The notes under the pieces were generated by a model. The model did no database searches, was not told where the DNA came from, and saw nothing but the letters and a program-made list of their open reading frames with translations. The translations under genes and the position numbers were made by a program. 64,000 nt of DNA from Polytrichum commune (taxonomy: Eukaryota; Streptophyta; Polytrichopsida; Polytrichales; Polytrichaceae), in assembly GCA_950295325.1 (NCBI GenBank), contig OX485804.1, positions 33,542,001-33,606,000 on the forward strand, written 5' to 3'. Positions 12,012 to 20,592 of this stretch are shown here, in pieces (the first letter of the stretch is position 1; each line of letters starts with the position of its first letter).

Positions 12012-12401
12012 CGAGACATGAATTTGAAAAAAACTTGTAAAATCTGGAAAAAATGCTAATGGGGTCGAAAAAAAAAAAATGCTATATTATCTAAATATCC
12101 GTAGCTACAAATTCTTCTTATATTTTTTTTTGGTTTGAAATGATTTTCTTTTCTCATTCTTCTATCTATTTCCTTGTTTTGGGCCACATCGTAGATTTTG
12201 GGTTTCGGGGCAAAAAAAAAATTATGCTATTTTGTGTCATTTTCTAGCTCCTATAACGTATTGCATGAATACTTGAGTAGTCATATTTCTCATTTCTTGC
12301 ATTCTAACCCCGTTTTCAATAGTTTTTTTAGTCCTACGTTCTGAACATCGATTTGAATTCATACAATAGATATTTGTTTTAGTTTTAGGCTCTTCTAGTC
12401 G

Positions 12402-12905
12402 TTTTACCTCCCAACTTTTGGCCTCCCTTAATTGCTCTTACAAACCCTGTGCGTTAATGCACAGGGTTTTACCTCCCAACTTTGGGCTTCCTAAGTTGCG
12501 CTTACAAACCATGTGCGTTAACGCACAAGGTTTCTCCTCCCAACTTTGGCCTTCCTAAGTTGCGCTTATAAACCCTGTGCGTGAACGCACAGGGTTTCTC
12601 CTCCCAACTTTGGCCTTCCTATGTTGCTCTTACAAACCCTGTGCGTCAACGCATAAGGTTTCGTGTCCCAACTTTTTGCTTCCTAAGTTGCTCTTCTAAA
12701 CTCTGTGCGTTAACGTACAGGGTTTCACCTCCCAACTTCTCGCCTCCTAAGTTGCTCTTATAAAGCCTGTGGGTTCTCCTCCTGACTTCTAGCCTTCCTA
12801 AATTTCTGTTATATACCATGTGCATTAACGTATAGGGTTTCTCCTTTCCAATTTAAAACTTCTATAAATTGCTACTACATGACATGTGAGTGAACTTACA
12901 AGGTT
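12402..12905. repeat. 64-bp tandem repeat, each unit carrying a palindrome
   Basis: Palindromes of the CCCTGTGCGTT type start at 12445, 12509, 12573, 12637 and 12701, exactly 64 bp apart, followed by decayed copies at about 12765, 12816 and 12882. The linker between them is a conserved pyrimidine-rich sequence (CTCCCAACTTTGGCCTTCC). Decay increases toward the accessory gene's exon 1 end. All lie inside intron 1 of that gene. Confidence 0.85.
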
Positions 12906-13247
12906 CTCCGTGCTAACTTACAACTTATGCACTATCAAATTATGTGAACGTTGAACTGACTTACCTTTTTGTTTGTCGTCTTCTTTGAACCCGTCTTGAA
13001 TTCGGACTCTGATATACGATCGTTTATATCTTCTATGTTCTTTGCACCTTCATCATCCTCCATCGCATCAAAATCCAGTGTCTTCACAGTTTCTTCTACC
13101 GTACTCAACAAGTTTCTTTTCCCTTCCTTATTTGCATCATTCTTTCCCACACTGAGTCTGAACCTCTTTTTTCTCGGAACTGAAATACAAAGATTTCCTA
13201 CGTCTTCTCTTCGGCCTCACGGGTGTTCTCTCTACATCGTCCACCAT

Positions 13248-13769
13248 CGTTGGTGTCTATGATATGTTTTCTATCAGGTACTATCATTTATTCTTCGAAT
13301 GTATCTATCTCACAAAATCTGGCGTATATTACGATCACATGTTGTAATTGGCGTTCAATGAACGAGATATTTCGACGCGTTTGTCATTATGTGTTTATTT
13401 TTGTTATATCTGCCAAAATTTTCTGACACCTACTTTGTTCTATTCATAATGATCAATAATTTATTTTTCCAACCAATTTTAATTCTTTCTACATCTACGT
13501 CAGTCCACACATATATATTTTAAATTTCTACCAATACTTTTAGTATTTGATGTCATTTTGTGTATATCTTGCTCGTAAATATTTTCTGACTATTATTGTG
13601 TTATGTCTACTTCTGTATTATTAGATGCTTTGTATCACACCCTTTCATCTCCATCCATTATTGTATCACACGTTTTCATTTCCATTCATTTTCTCACACA
13701 ACTCTATACAAAAGCAACATTCACCCCATATTTTTGTGATGTGTTGTTCATATGTTCTTTTGATTTTCT
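13248..13769. promoter_or_regulatory. Putative divergent promoter region of the MULE
   Basis: This 520-bp AT-rich interval separates the proposed start codons of the accessory gene (minus strand, 13247) and the transposase gene (plus strand, 13770). No open frame of substance lies in it. That both genes are transcribed outward from here is inferred from their layout. I cannot point to a proven TATA box or start site. Confidence 0.45.
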
Positions 13770-15937
13770 ATGGCTATCATTAGAGCTCATGGATCTTTTG
13801 TTCCCTTCATCTTGTCACTCCAAAATGATGGTCATGTGAGTGTTTCAGAGGATTTACTTAGTTTGAGATTCAACCTCCAGATAGGAACCATGTATTTAAA
13901 GCATGAGATGTACTCTGCAGATGGAGAGGTGTATGAAACGATTTTGGTTCCAAAAAATAGAACTGATGTTGGTTTTATGTGGATCTTAGGACCTAGTTCA
14001 TTTAGGGTGATAGGACTTTATGAGTCTCAGATGTAAGCTTTAACAGTCATTTTAACAAACGAATCTGGTACATCCACAGTTCAAATTCCTTCTATCACAC
14101 CTGTTAAGGTGGAACCCCTTGATGATAGTGTGTTTGTGCTATCAGATTCAAAAGATGACATTTGTACATCTGTGGATCTTTCATACACATCGCCATTTCC
14201 ATTTAGAAGTGTTCATTCTACTCCTTTCCAACTTCCTATACATGTAGCCAAATCCCCTTGCGGTCTTATGTACAAGAAGATGGTTCCCAAAATCTCACCT
14301 TCTCAACGTCCTCCACTACACCCTTCACCTTCATCTACAGGGTTGACTATGGTTGATGCCTTGAAGCTGACAAAGTCAAGAAAAAAATCAAAGTCCGATC
14401 TTGCATCCATTGATTTTGACAGTATAGATGTTCGTGAAGTCAAGTACTTACCATCTTCTTGTAATGGTGATGTTTTGTTTCTCTTGCCTCCTGTGGCGCT
14501 CAAAGCTCCAAGTACGTATGGTCGCTCAATGGCCGGCATGGACAAAATGTGCGACGGTCACCCTTGGTGCACCACCAAAACTACAAATATCCAAAATGAC
14601 TTTGGACTGTCCTTCCGGCGCTGTACTTGTGCTGGTCATCTCCAATGTCATAATGACTACTGTGATTACATGAATCGCAATGGGGGCCTCCGGAACAACA
14701 CTGAATGGGCCGGTTCAACTCCTATCCCATTTGTTGTGGGTGTTGTTCCTCCTACTAAGTCCATTGTCGAGTGTAAGGTATGTCGTTCCACACGTGTGTG
14801 CATTGCTTTGTGTAATGCTCGAATCATATACATCCACTCCACATCCGTTGGAATGTCCAGGGCTTGCATTCATCTTGGTGTACATGATCACCCTGTGGCC
14901 AATGGCACATGCCGTGAATTATTGGACATGGTATACCAATGCGTTGCAAATGAAGTATTGAAAACACCCACAACAAAAATTTCGGCCATAGTTATGGCGG
15001 CGAGCAAACAATTCTTGGCCGATTACCTTCTCAAATCTCCCGCAAATGTCGAAGGCCATCACTTGGTTGGTTCATCCTTAGAGGTCGTCATGGACAAATT
15101 CAGCACTTTTGCGTCTCCAAATTATCGTAACTTTGTATCTGGATCAAAGCGTTTTTTGGCGTAGTGGAATGGGAACTATGGATAGTATTATGGCGCTCAA
15201 AGAGCACTCTGCTTTCAAATTCGTCCATGGTAGTCGGTTCCTAGGGCAGTCAAAGGACAAAGTGCTTGTTTTTAAGATGTCTGTAGACCTTCCAGGTAGT
15301 GGTGTGGAGCTTGTGAAGAGGATGCAAGTCGGTGGGGATATGGAGAATTCATGGATTATGTTTGACCATGTCAAACGTTTGAAGGACTGGACGACCATGG
15401 CTTGCCATGTGTACGACAGTCGATACTGTAAAGTGTTGACTATTGCGTGTTGTGACATGCAATCTGAAGATGGTGCAGCACAAATTCTTTTTTGGAAAAA
15501 TTTGAATGTTGTCATGGCAGAAAATGGTGTACGAAACGTAAACTTCAAAGGGTTTATGGCTGATAGTGCTCAAGCTAATTGGAATGCGGTGAGGGCAATT
15601 TACGGGGATGGTAATCCAAATCTACCCATGGTTGCACGTGAGCGTACATGTCTTTTCCATTGGTCCGCAAGCTTGGATAAGGTGACCCAAAAGTATATCA
15701 AACCATCATTGCAATTTCAACACAAACAAATATGCAAGGATTACAAAGACGCGAAAACAATGGACGACGCTGAGACCAAGTACCATGTGATTCGTTCTTA
15801 GTGGTTGTCATCTGGAGCTGCCTCCGAAGAAGGCATCCTTGGTCTTTCAAAGTGGTTGGGATTTTGGCACTTTCGTTACAGACAATGGGGTGGCCATATG
15901 CTACTTGTAAGTACATATCAAACTTCATTATTCAATG

Positions 15938-16302
15938 TAATATATCTTATGTTTTTCTTATCTTTGTCTTTCTGTGTTGTTCATAGGATATGACAATAAA
16001 AGAGTGTGTAGGAATGCCAACATGCAACCTTGCAGAGACTGTACACAACAAACAACAAACAGTTTGGGTCGTTCGACCCAAACCTTGTATGCAGTTTGAG
16101 TCGAACGACCCACACCTTGTAGGCAGTTTGGATCGTTCGACCCAAACGTGGCAGTCATTTTGGGTCAAACGACCTAAACCTAGATATATAATCTATCTTA
16201 TATTTGTCTTATCCTTATATTTGTATGTTGTTCATAGGATATGACAATAGAAGAGCGTGCGGAAATGCCAACATGCAACCTTGCAGAGACTGTACACAAC
16301 AA
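15938..16302 (+). repeat. Duplicated splice-acceptor region flanking a palindrome array
   Basis: The intron end and exon start of the transposase occur twice: around 15938-16048 and 16187-16300 (shared GTTGTTCATAGGATATGACA and GCCAACATGCAACCTTGCAG). Between them sits the four-palindrome array. The upstream acceptor (ending at 15986) would enter a frame that stays open through the array until 16244. The downstream acceptor (ending at 16237) joins the proper exon. The insertion point follows the codons for VHNK. Confidence 0.8.
16062..16179. repeat. Second array of four 22-bp palindromes at 32-bp spacing
   Basis: Palindromes start at 16062, 16094, 16126 and 16158, an exact 32-bp period, with the GTTTGGGTCG half-site and its mirror image. 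The motif, copy number and period are the same as at 11442-11559, but it lies in the intron of the other gene. Copy 4 is the most decayed. Confidence 0.9.
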
Positions 16303-17824
16303 ATGGCTCCAACAGTCCGGCAACAAAAATGACTTGTTTATATGAAGCTACAGTGGACGACATGATCCGTGCCTTCATGCAAATTGTAAATTACCGGACA
16401 TGGTTGAAAGGGGGGTCTGATAGTAAAGGTCCTGATTCGGCCTCCTTAAAACTCAAAGCAGCTGGCAAGTGTGGAGATCCAAAAATGTTGGCCGATGCCA
16501 TGAAGTCTTATCTAGGGCCAGAAGACGTCAACACAAGAGATTGTGCATTGGAAGGGTCAGAGCTCTTTGGTTCTACTAAACGCAAACTCAACCTACCACC
16601 GGGTGCTGATTGTGACTCTCATCGACCCGACAAAGTGGACTATTCCATTCCTTGTCCCAACACCCGAGCAACTCGTCAACGCATAGAAGAATCGTTGAGT
16701 TCTGCAATTCGTGGTGTGGCTCATACTACATCCGTGTTAGAGACAAATTGTCTTGCTTCCAAGTGGCACATTGCAAGATTACCACCCAACTCAGCCAAAC
16801 GATGTTGGGCACTGCAGGCCATCACAGGGACTATGTGCAATGCCAAAGTCGGGACTGGGAAACATGGCACACCTGCCCCAACATATAAAGGGCTCAGGAA
16901 GGAATTTCGCTCTCCCAACAATGTGGAGTATGAATTTTGGTTTTGTCCTGACGACATCAAACGTTGTGTGAGTGGCAGTAAGAAGAAATATGTGTTGGAC
17001 TGGCCTATAGTACCCAACATGTGGCCAATGAAGATAGGTACCAATTTATCGAGAGAGGAGGTTTTGGCACTTGAAGATGCTGGATTTCAACTACAGCAGA
17101 GGGAGGCATTGTCTCCTCGTCGTAGGCTTTCAACAATCGCAACTCTTCCCATCCATCGCTCGTATTTTTCTATGCCACCAAACCCAGACACCCACCCTAC
17201 ATTCAGATTTGGGAAGACAGTACGTCGTAATCCAACAGCACCTCTAGTGGATCACAAAAACAAATGGGAGAGCGCCGGACTCATGGAAGGTTACTATGTG
17301 GTTGGGGTCACTGCCATTCCATATCCGGGCTTTGGAGTGATAATCAACATTTTCTCCAAGCAGGATATCACCTACCATATCACAATTGGCGATATCCCGC
17401 ATTGCACATGTCCAGATTTCACGAAAATGTCCTCTCATGCATTGGGAAAGAAAGGAAAATGGGTGTATTGTAAACATCTTTATTATGTGTTTAGATTTTT
17501 GTGCAAGGTGGATTATGAGAGTGACAAGTTCATTCATGCACCTACATATACCTATAATGAGGTCATGCGACTCCTTGAACTTGCTGGTATTGTAGAATGT
17601 GAGTAGTATTGCAAGTGTTTTATTAAGTAACATATATTTGAATGTCAATAAATGACATGTTTTGGTTTGGATTATTATAATAAAAATTAGCAGTGGACTG
17701 AAAGTATTTCAAATGATTCAGTAACTTCATTTTTATTTAGACTGCGACCCAACCATGTGTGGTTTGATTGATTCACACGGATAAATAATAACACGTTTCT
17801 TAAAATAAAAAATAATTAGGAATA

Positions 17825-18000
17825 TTCTACGCACATCCGCGTAGTAACGTCTTCTTGGTATCCGCCTATAGATTATTTCTGCTTTATCACTAGCTCAATT
17901 TGGGATAGCACCAGTCAATGTAACCAACCGGATTCGAACCCGGATTGATCCAGACCTAATACCAGTCTCTTATACAACTCGCATCCACAGGCGGATGTCT
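17825..18000 (-). mobile_element. tRNA-derived SINE-like insertion
   Basis: On the minus strand a pol III B box GGTTCGAATCC (17940-17930) follows an A-box-like region around GTTGTATAAGAGACTGG (near 17975), the arrangement of plant tRNA-derived SINEs. ACATCCGC words appear at both edges. It sits between the transposase 3' end and a second copy of that 3' end. Secondary structure is not tRNA-like enough for a functional tRNA gene. Confidence 0.5.
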
Positions 18001-18116
18001 CAAAACCTAGTAGCTACCTACATATTCATTATTTCTAATATCTAATTTTCTTTCTTTTGTAGATTCTGGGCCTTTATTCAACCTTTGGGCAGTTTGAGTG
18101 GCTCACAATTATGGCA

Positions 18117-18300
18117 CCGACATATATGTATAATGCGGTTATGCACCTACTTGAATTTGCTGGTGTTGTAGAATGTGAGTAGTTGTACAAGTGCTAGTTG
18201 TAGCTATATGTATAAGGATGTCAATAAATGACAAGTATTGGTTTGAATTATTATAATAAAAATCAGCAATGGATTGAAAGTGTTCTAAATGATTTATGGA
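18117..18300 (+). repeat. Second, diverged copy of the transposase 3' end
   Basis: This segment repeats 17545-17722: the last roughly 20 codons (ending GTTGTAGAATGTGAGTAG) plus the 3' flank GATGTCAATAAATGACA and ATTATTATAATAAAAAT. Divergence is moderate and the reading frame upstream is missing. It indicates a tandem duplication or recombination between two MULE copies at the right end. Confidence 0.8.
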
Positions 18301-18424
18301 AATAGGGCCCTTTCACTTGTGCTTCATTTAAAATATTGGCAATTTACAATTGAAAATATGCAATTAATTTGTCAAAATTTTGGTTGTAAACCCTAAACCC
18401 GTGTGTCTTTACTAAATTTGGATT

Positions 18425-18505
18425 CATTGCTCATATGTTACTGCTCATTGCTCATGTGTTACTGCTCACCACTCACCGCTCACTGTTCATCGCTCATAAG
18501 ATAGC
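18425..18505 (-). repeat. Right terminal inverted repeat of the MULE
   Basis: Read on the minus strand it starts GCTATCTTATGAGCG at 18505 and continues with GATGAACAGTGAGCGGTGAG and further TGAGCA words. It is longer and more repetitive than the left end, with extra ATGAGCAATGAGCAGTAAC units. Confidence 0.8.
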
Positions 18506-18539
18506 TTCCCTCCCACCAAGGTCAACCCCCAAGACCATT

Positions 18540-18758
18540 ACCAAGGACAAATCCCAAACCACCTATTAACAAACCCACACTACAATATGGGGATCTTCCA
18601 TTTTGAACTAACATCCAAGTTATAGTGGTGGCATAACACTCCATACGCTCCCCAAGATCAATCAAACGATCCAATCATGCCCTCCTCGTCACAAAGCAAA
18701 TTTTGATGTACTTGAAAGCCCTAGCCCAACCATTTTCTCATAAATATCGCATTTCTTA
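18540..18758 (-). mobile_element. LINE remnant, distal part (split by CACTA element)
   Basis: On the minus strand this encodes KCDIYEK and WARAFKYIKICFVTR. It matches the C-terminal end of other LINE remnants in this window (CTLYQRTEWKRVFEHIKASF at 26.5 kb, CIMYGKTTWQR at 38.3 kb). The proximal part of the same domain resumes at 20593 on the far side of the CACTA element. Confidence 0.65.
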
Positions 18759-19094
18759 CACTACTAGAAAATCATGACCAAATCAACAAAAAATCAACAG
18801 ATCTTTGTCGATCCGGGCACTGCAATGACCGATTTCACTGATTTTTGAATTTTTGTAAAAATCAACAGTTTACTGCCTACATTTTTGTTGATTAGAATAC
18901 TACAATGACCAAATCAACAAAATTTTAGTAAATGTGAAATTTTTTTTGAATTTTTTTGGAATATTCTAGGATCTATTGGAATATTGTAAAATCTTTTTAA
19001 TTTTTTGCAATTTATGGACTTGTAAGTGTATGGGTATGGAAATAATTACGAATTCAAAGGTGTTTAAATATTATAAATATTATATTAGTTGATA

Positions 19095-19440
19095 GTTAAT
19101 AATATATATATATATATATGTATAATATGTATATAATATATGTAACATATAATATATATATGTATGTATATATGTATATATATGTCTGTATATATGTATG
19201 TATATGTATGTATGTATGTATGTATATGTATGTATATATATATATATATATAATATATGTAACATATATGTATATAATATATGTAACATATATGTATATA
19301 ATATATGTAACATATATGTATATAATATATGTAACATATATGTAACATATATGTATATAATATATGTAACATATATGTATACAATATATGTAACATGTAT
19401 GTATATAATATATAAATATATAAATATGTATACATTTACA
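19095..19440. repeat. TA-rich microsatellite and 22-bp satellite
   Basis: Runs of TATATATG and TATGTATG pass into a roughly 22-bp unit, GTAACATATATGTATATAAT, repeated about six times between 19258 and 19395. Open frames across this block are repeat artefacts. Confidence 0.85.
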
Positions 19441-19480
19441 GTAAATATATAAATATGTATACATTTACAGTAAATATATA

Positions 19481-20125
19481 CAGTATATATTTACTGTAAT
19501 TATATACAGTATATATTTACTGTAATTATATACAGTATATATTTACTGTAATTATATACAGTATATATTTACTGTAATTATATACAGTATATATTTACTG
19601 TAATTATATACAGTATATATTTACTGTAATTATATACAGTATATATTTACTGTAATTATATACAGTATATATTTACTGTAATTATATACAGTATATATTT
19701 ACTGTAATTATATACAGTATATATTTACTGTAATTATATACAGTATATATTTACTGTAATTATATACAGTATATATTTACTGTAATTATATACAGTATAT
19801 ATTTACTGTAATTATATACAGTATATATTTACTGTAATTATATACTGTATATATACTGTAATTATTTACTGTAATTATATACTGTATATATTTACTGTAA
19901 TTATATACTGTATATATTTACTGTAATTATATACTGTATATATTTACTGTAATTATATACTGTATATATTTACTGTAATTATATACTGTATATAATTACT
20001 GTAATTATATACTGTATATATTTACTGTAATTATATACTGTATATATTTACTGTAATTATATACTGTATATATTTACTGTAATTATATACTGTAATTATA
20101 TACTGTATATATTTACTGTAAATAT
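19481..20125. repeat. 26-bp minisatellite in two variants
   Basis: Units of exactly 26 bp start at 19481, 19507, 19533 and so on. The first 14 (to 19844) have CAGTATATATTTACTGTAAT. From 19845 to about 20110 nearly all units have CTG in place of CAG. In the CAG form TACAGTA pairs with TACTGTA within the unit. In the CTG form the same words become direct repeats. Confidence 0.92.
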
Positions 20126-20195
20126 ATACATCAAGTAGGTAGTAAAGAGAAATTAGTGGCCTTATTCTAGAAAGGTTTAAAACACTTCGTTTATA

Positions 20196-20407
20196 TCATG
20201 TGTGATGTGATAAGCTAGTGGTTAAGGCACATGTGTGGGTATCACTAGGTGCAAGGTTCGATTCCCGTGGCCGGCACCTTCGGCCTTGGCCTTGCCACCT
20301 ATGTGAGTGGTAGGTAGTCTATACTTGTAGGTGAGGTATGTGTTGAGGGTTACTTGGGAGGGGTTAGTAATTGCAGATCTGACATTTATTCATTTTTTAT
20401 TTTTTAA

Positions 20408-20420
<13 letters not shown>
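20196..20420 (+). mobile_element. tRNA-derived SINE inside the CACTA element
   Basis: A pol III A box TAAGCTAGTGGTTAAGGC (20211-20228) and B box GGTTCGATTCC (20255-20265) have tRNA-like spacing. They are followed by a tRNA-unrelated body (GGTAGGTAGTCTATACTTG) and an AT-rich tail merging into a (TA)n run at 20411-20440. The head is tRNA-like, but there is no complete cloverleaf. This is a SINE rather than a tRNA gene. Confidence 0.75.
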
Positions 20421-20444
<24 letters not shown>

Positions 20445-20592
20445 GTTTTTTTAAAAAAATATTTTTGTGACCATATCAACAGAAAAAATCAACAAAATTG
20501 TGTTACATCATGTCCAGGTCAACGCGTCCTAAGTAACAACCGCGACCAACGCCTTTCTGTTGATCCGGACGCAAAATTTTCTACTAGTGTTA

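Larger units (their letters stand above)
11164..12964 (-). other. Intron 1 of the accessory gene, packed with palindromes
   Basis: The donor follows an in-frame lysine codon (AAAAAG then GTAAGT) at 12965/12964, and the acceptor TTTTAG ends at 11164. The 1.8 kb intron holds two unrelated palindrome families: four 22-bp GTTTGGGTCG-type palindromes at 11442-11559, and more than a dozen copies of a CCCTGTGCGTT-type palindrome from 11380 to 12903. The stretch 12012-12400 between the arrays is plain AT-rich sequence. Confidence 0.7.
7326..13247 (-). pseudogene. MULE accessory gene: ParB-like plus amino-methyltransferase-like protein (disrupted)
   Basis: Inferred exons on the minus strand, with GT-AG ends and consistent phases where frames are intact: 13247-12965, 11163-10435, 10336-10147, 10041-9417, 9325-8668, 8591-8247, 8154-7696 and 7578-7326, about 1180 codons. 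Exon 1 has an NLS-like RPKRRRRK and then acidic sequence. Exon 2 has FFIWDGNHRFFAWKNYI (DGNHR at 10586-10572), like the DGxHR motif of ParB N-terminal domains. Exons 6-7 follow beta-class amino-methyltransferase order: VDLVFLQFPDG where DPPY is expected, LSDDGILIVFS, GGGHIKNRRVFFQDLIELF, then a motif I-like VVDLTCSTRAS with GRHLLAFEGD. Both catalytic and SAM-binding motifs are degenerate. ParB-like domains next to DNA methylases are familiar from phage and bacterial proteins. Frame breaks lie near 13180, 11018-11040, 9475 and 8026-8032, with an in-frame TAG at 8811-8809. The role is unknown. Anti-silencing or DNA binding is inference. Confidence 0.7.
13770..17606 (+). pseudogene. MULE transposase with SWIM zinc finger (disrupted)
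   Basis: Two inferred exons, 13770-15906 and 16238-17606 (donor CTT/GTAAGT, acceptor TTCATAG), about 1170 codons. The ATG at 13770 is the first in the long frame. The N-terminal part (about 14545-14900) is Cys/His-rich and ends in GVHDHPV, resembling the WRKY-GCM1-type fingers of MULE proteins. The core contains IACCDMQSEDG, GFMADSAQANWNAVRAIYG and RERTCLFHW, the pattern of the MULE DDE domain. The C-terminus has a SWIM finger, CTCPDF...CKH (17404-17477). Cut-and-paste transposition is the family role. Damage: an in-frame TAA at 14034-14036, a frameshift at the T run 15152-15157, TAG at 15799-15801 and a frameshift near 16336. A second MULE fragment at 31130 has Trp where this TAG lies, so the stop is a mutation. 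After 16340 the frame is open to the TAG at 17604-17606. Confidence 0.85.
7150..18505. mobile_element. Two-gene MULE-type DNA transposon (~11.4 kb)
   Basis: The left end GCTATCTTATGAGCG at 7150 is matched exactly by the reverse complement of the right end at 18491-18505, followed on both sides by degenerate TGAGCGGTGAGC-type repeats for about 50 bp. Between the ends lie two divergent genes: a minus-strand ParB/methyltransferase-like accessory gene (13247-7326) and a plus-strand MULE/SWIM transposase (13770-17606). Each has an intron with the same type of 32-bp-period palindrome array. Known MULEs with extra genes include MuDR (mudrB) and the VANDAL elements (vanB/vanC). I do not recognise this accessory architecture among them. 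Both genes carry stops and frameshifts, so this copy is probably not autonomous as read. No clear 9-11 bp target duplication was found, so the outer boundary is uncertain by about 10 bp. Confidence 0.8.
18759..20589. mobile_element. Non-autonomous CACTA element (1831 bp)
   Basis: The left end is CACTACTAGAAAA and the right end TTTTCTACTAGTG, a perfect 13-bp inverted terminal repeat. The element is flanked by the 3-bp target duplication TTA (18756-18758 and 20590-20592). Subterminal repeats of ACCAAATCAACAAAA occur near both ends (18778, 18906, 20470). It encodes no transposase. The interior consists of AT-rich tandem repeats and a SINE. It interrupts a LINE C-terminal domain, so removing it and one TTA rejoins that domain. 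Confidence 0.92.

Noticed and set aside
7326-13247. Bacterial or phage contamination explaining the ParB/methyltransferase-like gene
   Set aside because: The gene is split by introns with GT-AG borders and consistent phases, and lies between the inverted ends of a plant-type MULE.
17930-17990. Functional tRNA gene on the minus strand
   Set aside because: It has a good B box but a weak A box and no acceptor stem pairing. SINE-like is the better reading.
19085-19464. Open frames of 75-122 codons rich in Tyr/Ile
   Set aside because: They are translations of TA-rich microsatellites in several frames and on both strands.
20211-20265. Functional tRNA gene
   Set aside because: A and B boxes are present, but no full cloverleaf can be drawn and the sequence continues into a SINE body and AT-rich tail.
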